Part shown: piece after piece, positions 50,925 to 60,900 of the stretch
Layout of the letters: each line of letters opens with the position of its first letter
How positions within the stretch are numbered: position 1 is the first letter of the stretch
Source of the DNA: Paractinoplanes durhamensis
GTDB taxonomy: Bacteria; Actinomycetota; Actinomycetes; Mycobacteriales; Micromonosporaceae
Reading direction: 5' to 3'
DNA length: 64,000 nt
Assembly: GCF_016862175.1 (NCBI RefSeq)
Contig: NZ_BOML01000043.1
Location: 62,001-126,000 of the forward strand
Made by a program: the position numbers and the translations under genes
The notes under the pieces: model-generated
Told to the model about the DNA's origin: nothing
The model's input: only the letters and a program-made list of their open reading frames with translations
The model's database searches: none

Positions 50925-52328
50925 TTAATCGTCTGACATCGCTGGGTGTGAGGTGCGTCGCCGGCGCGCGCCGAACAGCAGGGCGCCCACCGCGAGCAGG
51001 CCGAGGAGCACCGTGGCGACCAGGCCGCCGGGGGAGCTGAGCACCGACGAGCCGGTGCCGGATCCGCGGACGGCGGCGGCCACGTCGAGGAAGCCGGTGC
51101 TGTCCGTGCCGTCCACGATGCGGTCGGCGACCTGCGCCGGGGTCAGGCCGGGCTGGGCGCCCCGGATCAGCGCGGCGGTGCCGGCCACGAACGCCGCCGC
51201 GAACTCCGGGCCGTTCGCCCGGACCTGCCCGGAACCGGTCCGGGCCAGGCTGACGATGTCCGATCCGGGGGCCACCAGGTCGGCCGCGCCCTCGGCGTAC
51301 GTGTCGACGGGTTTGCCGTTCGGCCCGGCCCCGGCGACCCGCAGCACGCCCGGCGGCACCGGCACGTCGGCGGCCGCGGCCGGGACCACGACGAGGACGC
51401 CGGCCGCGACCGCCGAGGCGAGCGCGGTCTGCACCCGCGGGTCGGTGAGGTCGGTGCGCACCCCGAGCAGCGCCACCTCGGCCCGGCCGTCGATCGCGGC
51501 CCGCAGCCCGGCGGTCAGGGCGTCCCGGCCGGCCGTCGTGCCGGTGCCGATCCGCACCGGCAGCAGCGTCGCTTCGGGGGCCACCCCGACCAGGCCCGCA
51601 TCCTTCTGCGGAGCTGCGGCCAGCACCCCGGCCAGTGCGGTGCCGTGCCCGGTGCAGTCGTTGTCGGCCCGGCCGGTGCCGTCGGCGGCACTGACGTCGG
51701 CACCGGGCAGGACGCGGCCGGTCAGCGCCGGGCTGGCGCCGGTGATGCCGGAGTCCAGGACGGCGACCAGCACGCCGGTGCCCTTGCCCCGGGTCCAGGC
51801 GGATTCGGGCGCGAGCTTCAGCTGGGCCCAGGACAGTCCGGAGACCGGGCGGCCGGTCGCCGTTCCGCAGTCGCCGACGGCGTCGGGCGGGGCGGCGTCG
51901 GGCACCGCGCCGTACTCGACGCCGGTGCCGGCCGCGTCCCACGGCAGGATCAGCACCCAGCCCGCGGCGAGCGGGCCGGAGCCGGTGACGGTGACGCCGC
52001 CCGGTTCGGCGCGGCCCCGGTTGAGGGCGAGGATCTCGGCGGCCCGGCCGTCGTCGCCGAGGGCCCGCAGCGCGATCTGGGCGGGGCTCTCCGGATGGCC
52101 GTCCACGGCCCGGACCACGGTGTACTTCCGGTACTCACCGGACGGGCTCGGGTCGGCCGCGGCCGGCGCACCGGCCCAGCACAGGATCACGGCGAGGCAG
52201 GCGGACACCACGGCGGCGCGCGAGGGGAACAGCGCGGAACTCCTGTGCTCGAACGGGACCAGGGGCCACCGGAATCTACCGGTCGCGGATTGCTTTTCCG
52301 CAACGGTGAACCGTCCGCGCCGGATCAC
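50925..52328 (-). CDS. LysM-fused mycosin-like pseudoprotease 2
   Basis: 467 aa if started at GTG 52328; an AGGAG lies before an in-frame CTG that would place the start at residue 33, right before the signal peptide, so the N-terminus is uncertain. After the signal peptide (about residues 38-58) a LysM-like domain spans about 68-130 (KYTVVRAVDGHPESPAQIAL, then GWVLILPWDA). The subtilase-like domain keeps Asp192 (AVLDSGI) and His228 (CTGHGTALAG), but the Ser motif reads GPEFAAAFVAG with Glu375, and the oxyanion Asn is absent. A C-terminal transmembrane helix (GGLVATVLLGLLAVGALLFG) gives mycosin topology. LysM would bind peptidoglycan. It probably anchors or senses the wall rather than cutting. 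Confidence 0.85.
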   Translation of the reverse strand: MIRRGRFTVAEKQSATGRFRWPLVPFEHRSSALFPSRAAVVSACLAVILCWAGAPAAADPSPSGEYRKYTVVRAVDGHPESPAQIALRALGDDGRAAEILALNRGRAEPGGVTVTGSGPLAAGWVLILPWDAAGTGVEYGAVPDAAPPDAVGDCGTATGRPVSGLSWAQLKLAPESAWTRGKGTGVLVAVLDSGITGASPALTGRVLPGADVSAADGTGRADNDCTGHGTALAGVLAAAPQKDAGLVGVAPEATLLPVRIGTGTTAGRDALTAGLRAAIDGRAEVALLGVRTDLTDPRVQTALASAVAAGVLVVVPAAAADVPVPPGVLRVAGAGPNGKPVDTYAEGAADLVAPGSDIVSLARTGSGQVRANGPEFAAAFVAGTAALIRGAQPGLTPAQVADRIVDGTDSTGFLDVAAAVRGSGTGSSVLSSPGGLVATVLLGLLAVGALLFGARRRRTSHPAMSDD

Positions 52329-52339
52329 GTAGTAGACGC

Positions 52340-53341
52340 GTGAACGCTGTCATCCGGCGCCTCGCCGCGCTGCTGCTGGGATGCTCGGTGCTGCTTGCCG
52401 CCGCGCCGGCCCATGCCGATCCGGCCGGCAAGTATTACGTCGTCGGCGCCGGGGACTACCTCTTCTCGATCGCCCTGCAGACGCTCGGCACCGGCGACCG
52501 CTACCCGGAGATCTACGACCTGAACCGGGACCGGCCGCAGCCGGACGGCGGCCGGATGACCGATCCGACGGTGCTGGAGGCCGGCTGGATCCTGCTGCTC
52601 CCGGCGGACGCGCACGGCCCGGGCGTGCTGGATGCCGCGCCGTCGACGGCCGAGGCGCCGCCGCCGAACGAGCCGAAGTCCGAGCCGGGGAACCCGCTGT
52701 GGCTGGTGGTGACGGCGCTGGTCGCAGCGACCGCGATCGTCGGCATGGCGGTGGCCGTCTTGATCGTCCTGCGCCGCCGCGCGAGGCCGGCACCGGAGCC
52801 GGCCGCGCCGAGCGATCCGCCGCCGGCTGTCGAGGACGGACAGGATCTGACCGTACGAGGATCGGCCGGCGCCCTCGACGTACGCGTAACCGGATCTTCG
52901 CAATGGTTGCCGCCGGGTGAGACGCCGAGCGCGATGGGTCTGCCCGCCGAGCTGGGCGTGGCCGGCGGCTGGCATCTCTGGATCGACCTGTCGCTGGTGC
53001 CGGACGTCTTCACGATGACCGGCGACACCGAGCTGAGCCGCGCGCACGGCCGGGCCATCGCCGAATGCCTGGACGCGGCCGGCCACCGGGTCATCGTGGT
53101 CGGCGAGGCGCTCGGCCGGAAGACGCCGGCGAGCTGGCAGCGCCTGACCGCGTTCCCCGCCGACCCGGCCGGACTGGCCGGCGTGGTGTTCAGCGGCGGC
53201 CTGCGCGGCGACGAACTCGCCGCCGCCCGCCGGCTGACCGCCGACACCGGCGGCCGCGCGGCCCCGGTCCTGATCGGACGAATGATGCCGGCCCGCTGGT
53301 CGGCCGTGAGCCGGGCCGAGGGGCAGAGATGCGCTTCCTGA
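52340..53341 (+). CDS. Exported LysM membrane protein with unknown cytoplasmic domain
   Basis: 333 aa from GTG 52340, only 11 nt from the divergent mycosin-like start. Signal sequence (LAALLLGCSVLLAAAPAHA), LysM domain about 28-92 (GKYYVVGAGDYLFSIALQTL, then YDLNRD and GWILLLPAD), transmembrane helix about 115-140 (LWLVVTALVAATAIVGMAVA), and a C-terminal domain of roughly 170 residues (GWHLWIDLSLVPDVFTMTGD, AGHRVIVVGEALGR) that I do not recognise. It occupies the place one would expect for a missing EccE-type subunit, but similarity was not evident. It overlaps the third mycosin-like gene by 13 nt. Confidence 0.82.
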   Translation: MNAVIRRLAALLLGCSVLLAAAPAHADPAGKYYVVGAGDYLFSIALQTLGTGDRYPEIYDLNRDRPQPDGGRMTDPTVLEAGWILLLPADAHGPGVLDAAPSTAEAPPPNEPKSEPGNPLWLVVTALVAATAIVGMAVAVLIVLRRRARPAPEPAAPSDPPPAVEDGQDLTVRGSAGALDVRVTGSSQWLPPGETPSAMGLPAELGVAGGWHLWIDLSLVPDVFTMTGDTELSRAHGRAIAECLDAAGHRVIVVGEALGRKTPASWQRLTAFPADPAGLAGVVFSGGLRGDELAAARRLTADTGGRAAPVLIGRMMPARWSAVSRAEGQRCAS

Positions 53342-54591
53342 TCGCGGCGGCGGTGCTGCTGGGCTGGCTGGCCGGCACGGCGGCCCCGGCGGCGGCCGAG
53401 GACGGGTACGTGAAGTACTACGTGGTGGCCGACGGTTACGCCGGGAAGCCGGAGACGGCCGCCGAGGTCGCCGGCCGGTTCCTCGGCGGCGCGGCGCGGG
53501 CCGCCGACATCGTCCGGCTCAACGAGGGCCGCACGATGTCCGGCGGCATCGGGCTCACCACCGCCGGGCAGTCGCTGCCGGCCGGGTGGCCGCTGATCCT
53601 GCCGTGGGACGCCAACGGGTCCGAGGTCGGCTACGGCCGGCTCCCCGAGGTGGTCGCGGCGAAGACGGCCGCCGCGTGCGGCCCGGCGGGTCCGGCGAGC
53701 GCCGGCGGTTCGTGGCCGGACGAGGTGCTCGGCCTGGATCGGGTGCGGTCGCTGACCAGGGGCGCCGGTGTGCTGGTGGCCGTCGTGGACTCGGGCGTCG
53801 ACCGGGCGGTCCCGGGCTTGGCCGGGCGGGTCGACGTCGGCGCCGACCTGACCACCGGCCGGACCGGCGACAGCGACTGCCTGGGCACGGGCACGGCGAT
53901 GGCCGGGCTGATCGCCTCCGCCGACGGCGGCGTCGCCCCCGAGGCAAGGATCTTTCCGGTACGGGTGACCAGCGGCCCGATTCCCGCCGATCCGGCCCGG
54001 GTCGCGACCGGGATCGAGGTGGCGTTGTCGGCCGGCGCCCGGGTGATCGCGCTCGGCAGCTACGCCGGCACATCGGCTCCCGCGGTCGAGGCGATGGTGG
54101 CCAACGCGGTGGCGCACGACGTGCTGGTGGTGGCGCCCGCCGGACCGGAGGGCAGTACGCCCGCCACCGACGGCGTACTCCGGGTCGGCTCTATCGCGGC
54201 CGGCGGCGCGTCCGCCGACGTCTCCGCCGCCGGGGTGGCGGAGGTGACCGCCCCGGGCGTGGACGTCACCGTTCCCGGCCCGGGCGAATCCGGAACCCGG
54301 GTGGCGAGCGACCCGGCGTACGCCGTCGCCTACGTGGCCGGCACCGCCGCCCTGGTCCGCGCCGCTTTCCCGAAGCTTTCCGCCGCCCGGGCCGAGCAGC
54401 GGATAACGCAGACCGCACGCGGCACCGGCCTGCTCGACCCGCCGGCCGCCCTGGCCGCGACCAACGCCCCCGAGAGCGGCCGGGTGTGGGTCGCCGCCGC
54501 CCCGGCCGCCGGCGTCGCCATCGCCGCAGCCGCGATGTTCGCCCGCCGCCGTCGCCACGCGCTACACCCGAAAGCGGCGTCCCTGCCGTGA
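53329..54591 (+). CDS. LysM-fused mycosin-like pseudoprotease 3
   Basis: 420 aa from ATG 53329. Signal peptide MRFLIAAAVLLGWLAGTAAP, LysM-like domain about 28-93 (YVKYYVVADGYAG, then GWPLILPWD), subtilase-like domain with Asp154 (AVVDSGV), and a C-terminal transmembrane helix (WVAAAPAAGVAIAAAAMFAR). The His motif reads GTGT (Thr187) and the Ser motif reads DPAYAVAYVAG (Ala330). So two of three catalytic residues are gone. It is the closest paralogue of the mycosin-like protein encoded at 50925-52328; both share the LysM fusion, which classical mycosins lack. It overlaps the LysM membrane protein gene. Confidence 0.87.
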   Translation: MRFLIAAAVLLGWLAGTAAPAAAEDGYVKYYVVADGYAGKPETAAEVAGRFLGGAARAADIVRLNEGRTMSGGIGLTTAGQSLPAGWPLILPWDANGSEVGYGRLPEVVAAKTAAACGPAGPASAGGSWPDEVLGLDRVRSLTRGAGVLVAVVDSGVDRAVPGLAGRVDVGADLTTGRTGDSDCLGTGTAMAGLIASADGGVAPEARIFPVRVTSGPIPADPARVATGIEVALSAGARVIALGSYAGTSAPAVEAMVANAVAHDVLVVAPAGPEGSTPATDGVLRVGSIAAGGASADVSAAGVAEVTAPGVDVTVPGPGESGTRVASDPAYAVAYVAGTAALVRAAFPKLSAARAEQRITQTARGTGLLDPPAALAATNAPESGRVWVAAAPAAGVAIAAAAMFARRRRHALHPKAASLP

Positions 54592-54653
54592 CCGACCCCG
54601 GACACCGCCCGGAAACCAAGCCACCCGGCCGGGTGCCGGGGGCCGGGGCTACC

Positions 54654-54800
54654 GACTTTGCGGAAGTTGGGCCCTCGCCCCGGCAGTCAGAGGCCGGGAT
54701 CCTTGAAATCGGGGTCTCGTCGCACGCCCAAGGCCCCGACATCAAGAAAATCGAGTCCTGACCCCCGCCGCGCAGACCCCGCTATCCAGGAAATCGGGCC
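54654..54800 (+). repeat. Four degenerate direct repeats, about 42-nt period
   Basis: Cores begin at 54654 (GACTTTGCGGAAGTTGGGCC), 54698 (GATCCTTGAAATCGGGGTC), 54738 (GACATCAAGAAAATCGAGTCC) and 54781 (GCTATCCAGGAAATCGGGCC, 1 nt offset), i.e. at 44, 40 and 43-nt steps. The common part is GAAATCGGG with a pyrimidine-rich lead. Spacers differ in sequence, so this is not a CRISPR-type array. Confidence 0.5.
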
Positions 54801-54905
54801 AGCCGGCTCGCCTCACGTCGACATACGGCCACGCCCTGCCACGTGAAGCCGCTGCGCGAGGTAGCCCCAGCCCACCCGAAGCCGACTTGATCTCCCGAAC
54901 CACCC

Positions 54906-54945
54906 GGCATCTCGCGCAGGCCGGTGGCATCTTGCGCAGGCCGGC
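54906..54945 (+). repeat. 20-nt tandem duplication
   Basis: GGCATCTCGCGCAGGCCGGT (54906-54925) is followed directly by GGCATCTTGCGCAGGCCGGC (54926-54945), 18 of 20 identical. It lies 40 nt from the 3' end of the giant gene, on its downstream side. It may be a slippage product or a protein-binding tandem. Confidence 0.6.
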
Positions 54946-54985
54946 GGAGGGCCGGCCGACGGGACGAGTGCTCAGCGGGACTCGG

Positions 54986-57900
54986 TCATCGCGTTGTCGG
55001 GCCGGCGCCCAGGGCCCAGCTTCCGTTCCCCACCCGGGTGGTGCCGGCCGGTGCCGGGGTGCTGATCCAGACGCTCAGGCCGGAGCTGGTCAGGCGCTGC
55101 CAGAGGGTGTCGTTCCCGGTCACGATCACGACGTGCGGAGCTACCTCGATCTCGCGGTCCGCGCCCATGTCGAACAGCGCCCGGCGCACTTCCCGTTCGA
55201 GGCGTTCGACGATCTGCGCGCGGGTGGCGGTGGCGCCGGCGCCGGCCTCCACGTTGACGATGACCTCCTCGCCGCGGGCGATCTTCTGGGCGGTGTCGAA
55301 GGCCAGCTGCTGGAATCGCAGCGGGTCGAGCCGGGGTGTGTCGCCGTCGAACGTGACGTCGAGGGACGCGGGCGGGTCCCAGGAGAACGGGCGGACCCAC
55401 GCGGGGACCTCGTGGTGCACGTTGTGGGTGGCGCTGTTCAGCCTGCCGGTCGGTGCCATGCCGGGCGCCCAGGTGGCCGTGCCCTCGTCGTCGACGAAGA
55501 GGTAGGTGTGCACGCTCGCCCACGGCTTGTACCAGCGGCCGGGGACCTTGGTGCCGTCCTCGTCGAAGTAGCCGTCGGCGGCCAGCGCCCGGTTGAACCA
55601 CGCCTTCTGCTCATGGTCGTGGTCGCCGGGGCGGGCCGGCGAGAACTCGTTCGTGGCCGACAGGTCGCCCCACACCAGGACGCCGTGGAAGTCGATGCCG
55701 ACCGCGCTTCCCTGCGTGGTGATGATCCGGTGCCCGTGCTGGTCGGCGGCGGCGAAGCCCTGCGGCAGGCCCGCGTGCACGGGCGTGGTCGGGCTCGGCG
55801 GCGCGGCCGCCTGGCCCTGGTGGCCGGAGACGGTGCGGATCCAGCGGCGCATGTCGTCGCCGGTCACCACCTCGGCCGGGTCGATCGGCATCAGCTGCAG
55901 GAACCCGTTGAGCAGCGTGGAGAGTGCGACGTCGGTGGTGAACAGGGCGGCCTTCTGCGGGTCGAGCTTGCCCTCCTTGGCCAGCTCCTGCACCACCTCG
56001 GCGAACCCGCCGTTCCTGACCTTGTCGACGATGGTCTCGCGGGTGTCCGACCAGACCTGCCGCAGGGCGCCCTGCAACCGGGTCGGCTGGGTGTCCGGGC
56101 TGCCCTCCTCGACCACCGCGATCTGCTGCTTCGCCAGGCGCAGCCGCTCCTGGAGGATGCTCTCGGACACCTTGGTGATCACCAGTTTGGCGATCTCCCA
56201 GCCCGGCGCCAGGCCGAGGCCGATGGACGCCGCGTCGAGCATCAGGCCGAGGCCGATCCGCTGCTTGTTGGCGATGTACTGGGCGAGCGCGAGCGGGTTC
56301 TCGTCCAGGGTGCTGACCGCGACCAGGGCGGAGTTGCCGGCCCGGAACACGTGCCGGTGCCAGACGGCCAGGGACTCGATCACGGTCTCGCGGCCGAGGC
56401 TGACCCCGAACGCCACCAGGCCGGGCACGAACGAGCCACCCACGTCGAACGCCCCGACCACTGTATTGATCTTGTCGGCGTGGTCCTTGACGAGGTCGCG
56501 CACGGCGTCCTCCCGGGCGTGCACGTGCGCGTTGACCGCCGCGTTCTCGATCGCCTCGCGGGCCGACCGGCCGGCGTTCTTGACCGCCAGGTTCAGCGCC
56601 GCCACCGCGGTCATCAGGGCGGCGGGTGAGCTCTCCGGGTCGAGCCGCAGGCCGGCCGAGGCCCGGTCGACGGCCAGCAGCGCCATGCTGATCGAGCGCC
56701 GGCCGGTGTTGACCGACATCGCCACGATCGGCTCCTGCCAGACGAACTCCCGGTGGACCAGCTGGTCGAGGGAGGAGAGCACCCGCCGGCCCACGCTGAT
56801 CGACCGGAACAGGCCGACCAGCAGCTCGTCGTCGGGGCTTGGCCGGCCGGCCAGCGCCAGGGCCGCGGCCGGGTTCGTCGGGTGCAGGACCTGCAGGGGG
56901 ACGGGTACGTCCATCGCGTTCGCCACCGTGGCCAGGCTGTTCCGCATACCGGCCGCGAGCACGCTGCCGTCCTGCTCGGACGGGCCGACCCGGCGCTTCT
57001 GGAGTTTGTTGGCGTCGCGCTTGCCCTGCGGATCGGTCGTGGTCGGCGGGTCGAGCAGGGACAGCACGCCATCGCTCGCGGCCGAGGTCACGTCGAGCGG
57101 CGCCGGGCTGGAGACGACCCGCCGGGTGCCGTCGGTGGCGAGCTGCCGCAGGTGCCCGCGGCCGTCGGTGACGGTCCGCATGATCGCGAAGCGCGGGTCC
57201 TCGGCGTCCAGGTAGGAGTAGCGCGGGCCGCCCTGAGTCTCGACCAGCACCAGCGCGTCCCCGGCGCGGGCGACGAGCACCGCGTGCCGCGGCTTGTCCG
57301 GCGGCTCCAGCACGACCACGGTGGCGTGGCCGGGCTGCAGCGCGGTGCGCAGGCCGGGCAGGCCGGCCCGGGTGAACGCGCCGCCGAGCCGGTCGGCGAT
57401 CGTGTCGACCGGCCGCGACCCGGCGCCGCTGTCGGTGGTCCGGCCCACCCCGCCGAGCTCGCTGAGCACCTGGTTGACCCGCAGCACGCAGTCGACCAGC
57501 GGATCGCGGGTGTCCAGCGGGGGTGAAGTGTCCAGGGTGGTCATGGCCGTCCGCAGCTGCGCCGGGAGCACGTCGGCGGCGTCCGGGGTGGTGTTCTCGA
57601 CGATCCGGGTCGTGGCGCCGGGCGTCACCTCGATGAGGGTGGCCGGGTCCACGGTGACGTCGGCCCGGCCGCGCGCCCAGGTGGCCTTGCGGATCTCGGC
57701 GCCGACCCGCTCGACCAGCCGTTCGCGTACCGCGGCCGCGTCCTTCCCGCCGACCTCGACCTTCGCGACCGGTACGCCGTGCGGCGCGTCCACGATCCGG
57801 CGCGCCACCTCGGCCGCGAACAGCTGGAAGCTCAGCGGGTCGGCCGGATCGGTGAGGGTGCCGGTCGCCGCCCAGGCGAAGGGGTGCACCCATTCCGGGC

Positions 57901-60900
57901 GCTTGCGGAGCTCGGTGGCGACGTTGTACTCGCCGCTGTTGATCCCGCCGGTCGTGGCGAACGCGGGCGCCCAGGTCACCGCGCCGTCCTCGGCCACGAA
58001 CAGATAGTTCTGCTCGCCCTTGAAGGGCTGGTACCAGCGGCCCTTGACCTTCGCGCCGCCGCTCCGATCGGTGTAGCCGTCGTGGTGCAGGATCCGCTTG
58101 CGCCACTTGGTCAGCGCGAGGTTGTGCTCGGCCGGCCGGGTGGGGGTGAAAGCCTTGGTCTCGGGGTCGAGGGTGCCTTCCACGAGTACGCCGTGGAAGT
58201 CGACGGCGACCATGCCAGGTTTGATCAATACGATCGGCCGGCCCGCACCGTCGACCCGGTCGGAGTGCGCCGGCAGCGGGTCGTGCTCGGGCGCGACCGG
58301 ACTGACCGGCGACGGCGGGACCGCCTTGGTGTGCCCGGTGATCTCGCGGATCCACCCGTACATGTCGGCGGTGGTCACCGGCTGCACCGGGTCGACCCCC
58401 ATCAGCTCGAAGAAGCCGGCGAGCAGCGGCCCGAGCGTGAGTTCCTCGATCATCTGGCCGGCCTTGAGCGGGTCGAACCCGGCCCCGGTGGCGGCGTCGG
58501 CCATCATCTTGACGAGGTCGCCGGAGGCCATCTTCTCCCGCATGGCCTGGTTGAACTCTTTCCAGACCCGCGCCTTGACCCGGGCCACCTTGGACACCGA
58601 CGGGTCGGCGCCGAGTTCGTCGTGCACGCTGACCCGCAGCCGCTCGTCCAGGTAGCTGTTGGCCGTGGTGGACAGCGCGATCCGGACGAAATCCCAGGCC
58701 GGCGTCATGCTGCCGGCGATCGAGAGGGCGTCGAGCAGCAGCGTGAAGCCGCGTTTCTGCTGGGCGATCACGTGCTCGGCGACGGCGTACGGGTTCGTGT
58801 CGAGGGTCGCCATCGCGGCCAGCACCGAGTGCTCGCCGTTGAACTCGCGCTCGCGGAACACGGCGAGGGAGCTCAGCGCCGTCTCCCGGACCACCGAGAC
58901 GCCGAGCGAGGCGGCCGCCGGAATCGGCCCGGACCCGAGGCTGAGCAGGCCGAGGATGCCGTTGAGGCGCTCGCTCACCTTCTTGATCGTGGTGCGGGCC
59001 CGGCTGGGCTGCTGCTCGACGTGGACCTCGATGCTCTTGTGTTCGAGCATGGCCTTGACGTCGTGCCCGGCCTCCGAGATCTCCCGGGCGAGCCGGGTGG
59101 TCTGCTCGGCCACCTCCGGCGTCAGGGTCTCCGCGCGGTTCGCCGCCACGTACTGCTCGAGCACCCCCTCCAGCTGCTGGACGGCGGTGTCCACGTCCCG
59201 GCGCGCCGACCAGACCTGGTAGGTGGCCAGGGCCGAGGTGCTGACGAACTCGGAGTCCAGCAGCTGGGCGAGGATCGCGGACTGCCGGTGGCCCTCGCCG
59301 ACCTTGCGGATCACGCCGGTCATCAGCATGGCGTCGGGGTGGTCGGGGCCGAGCGCGATGGTGGCGGCCGGGCCCGCGGCGGTCAGCCCGAGCTCGGGCG
59401 CCGCGACACCGGTCGTCTTGAGGGCGGCCATCAGCGCGTACCCCTGTGGCCAGCGGAGCGTGTCGCCCAGCGGCGGCGGGGGATGGGGGTTCGGCTTGTG
59501 CAGGCGCCGCCGATTGTCGAAACCCTGCGCATCGTTCGTCGACGCCGGGTCGGTCATGGCGCGCGCGGTCCGGCCCGCCGTCTCGGGGACCACCGCGCCG
59601 GCCACCACGCCCCTGCCCTCGGTCACCCGGACCTGCAGCAGCTTGCGGTCCGGGCCGAGCACGACCTTGACCATCGGCAGGTCGTCGTCGCCGAGGATCT
59701 CGTAGCGATGCTCCGGGACGGCCTGCGTCTCCAGCCGCACCAGCCCCTTCGCGGTCATCTGCACCGGCACCACGTGCTTGGCCTGACCGGGCGCGTCGAT
59801 CAGCAGAACCGTCACGGTGCCCTCGGCGAGGGCCGCGCGCACGTCGGCCACGGTGGTGTCCTGGAAGGTGCCGCCGAGCCGCTGGGCGATCCGGTCGGCG
59901 CCCTTGGCCGCCGTGGCCTCGTCGATCGTCACCGCGGTGCCGCCGAGCTCGCTGAGCACGGTGTTCACCCGGCTCACGCAGTCGGTCAGCACGTCCTCGT
60001 CCTCCCGGCGGACCGGGTCGAGCTTGGCCATCGCCTCGCGGACGCGCGGCGAGACCAGCTCGGCGACGGCCTGCTCCGGCGGTGCGGTCACGGTCGGAGC
60101 GATCTCCGGGGTACGGGTGGGGGTGGGGGCGCTCATCCAGGCGACCGCCCGCGGATCGCGGGTGAGCATTCCACGGCGTACGGCAAGCGGCTTGGGGGTT
60201 TCGGTCTTCTGCCCGTCGTCGACGATTTCGATGATCGAGGCGTGACTCTCGTCGGTCCGATCCAGGCCGCGCATCAGCTGGGCCTTGCCGACCTCGTGGT
60301 CGATCCGCTCGGCGAGGCGGTCCCGCACGGCCTCCGCCCGCTGCCGCGCGTTCTCCGGGCGGAACGCGTTGCTGCTGTGGCCCTCGATGTAGACGGTGAC
60401 CGGGGCGGCGTCGACGATCCGGCGGGCCGCCTCGAACGCGAACTGCTGCATCTGCAACGGGTCGACCTTGGGCGTGGCCGTGTCGGTGGCGTCGAAGTCG
60501 ACGTCGAGGCGGTCCGGCGCGGTCCAGGTGAAGCTGGTGGCGAGCCACTTCGGGTGGTTCATCACCTCGTGCCGGATGTCGTGCTGCACGCCGCGGGAGC
60601 CGCCGGTGGCGGCGGTGGCGGGCGCCCACAGCGACCGGCCGTCGTCGGTGACGAAGAGGTAGTCGAGGCGGTCCGGCCACGGCTGGTAGAGACGCCCGGT
60701 CACCGCGTCCGTGTCCACCATCTCGCGGTACTGGTCCTTGCCGAGCGTGCGGCCCTGCCAGCGGGCCTTCTCGACGTGATGGTCGCCGGGTTCGGCCGGG
60801 GTGAACGTGCCGTCGGTCAGGTCGCCCCAGATCAGCGAGCCGTGGAAGTCGATGCCGACCCGATGCCGGCCGCCGCTGTCGTCCACGGCCACGATCGGGA

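Larger units (their letters stand above)
54592..54985. other. Intergenic region with degenerate repeats
   Basis: This 394-nt gap between convergent genes (mycosin-like 3 and the giant repeat gene) holds no convincing gene. It carries four degenerate copies of a core resembling GATCCAGGAAATCGGGGCC at about 42-nt spacing, and a 20-nt tandem duplication. Both are listed separately. Short open frames in it lack a ribosome site and coding bias. Confidence 0.6.

Noticed and set aside
50895..50940. GGAAC...CGTC motif resembling an ECF-type promoter
   Set aside because: It points on the plus strand into the 3' end of the mycosin-like gene, away from the sigma gene, so it is unlikely to be functional.
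52232..52328. CTG start codon for mycosin-like pseudoprotease 2
   Set aside because: An AGGAG precedes an in-frame CTG before the signal peptide, but CTG starts are rare; the GTG at 52328 is retained as the annotated start with the doubt noted.
54654..54800. Possible CRISPR array
   Set aside because: Repeat units are too degenerate, only four, and no cas genes are nearby.
54658..54846. 62-codon plus-strand frame in the intergenic repeats
   Set aside because: No ribosome-binding site, repeats run through it, and it shows no coding bias.
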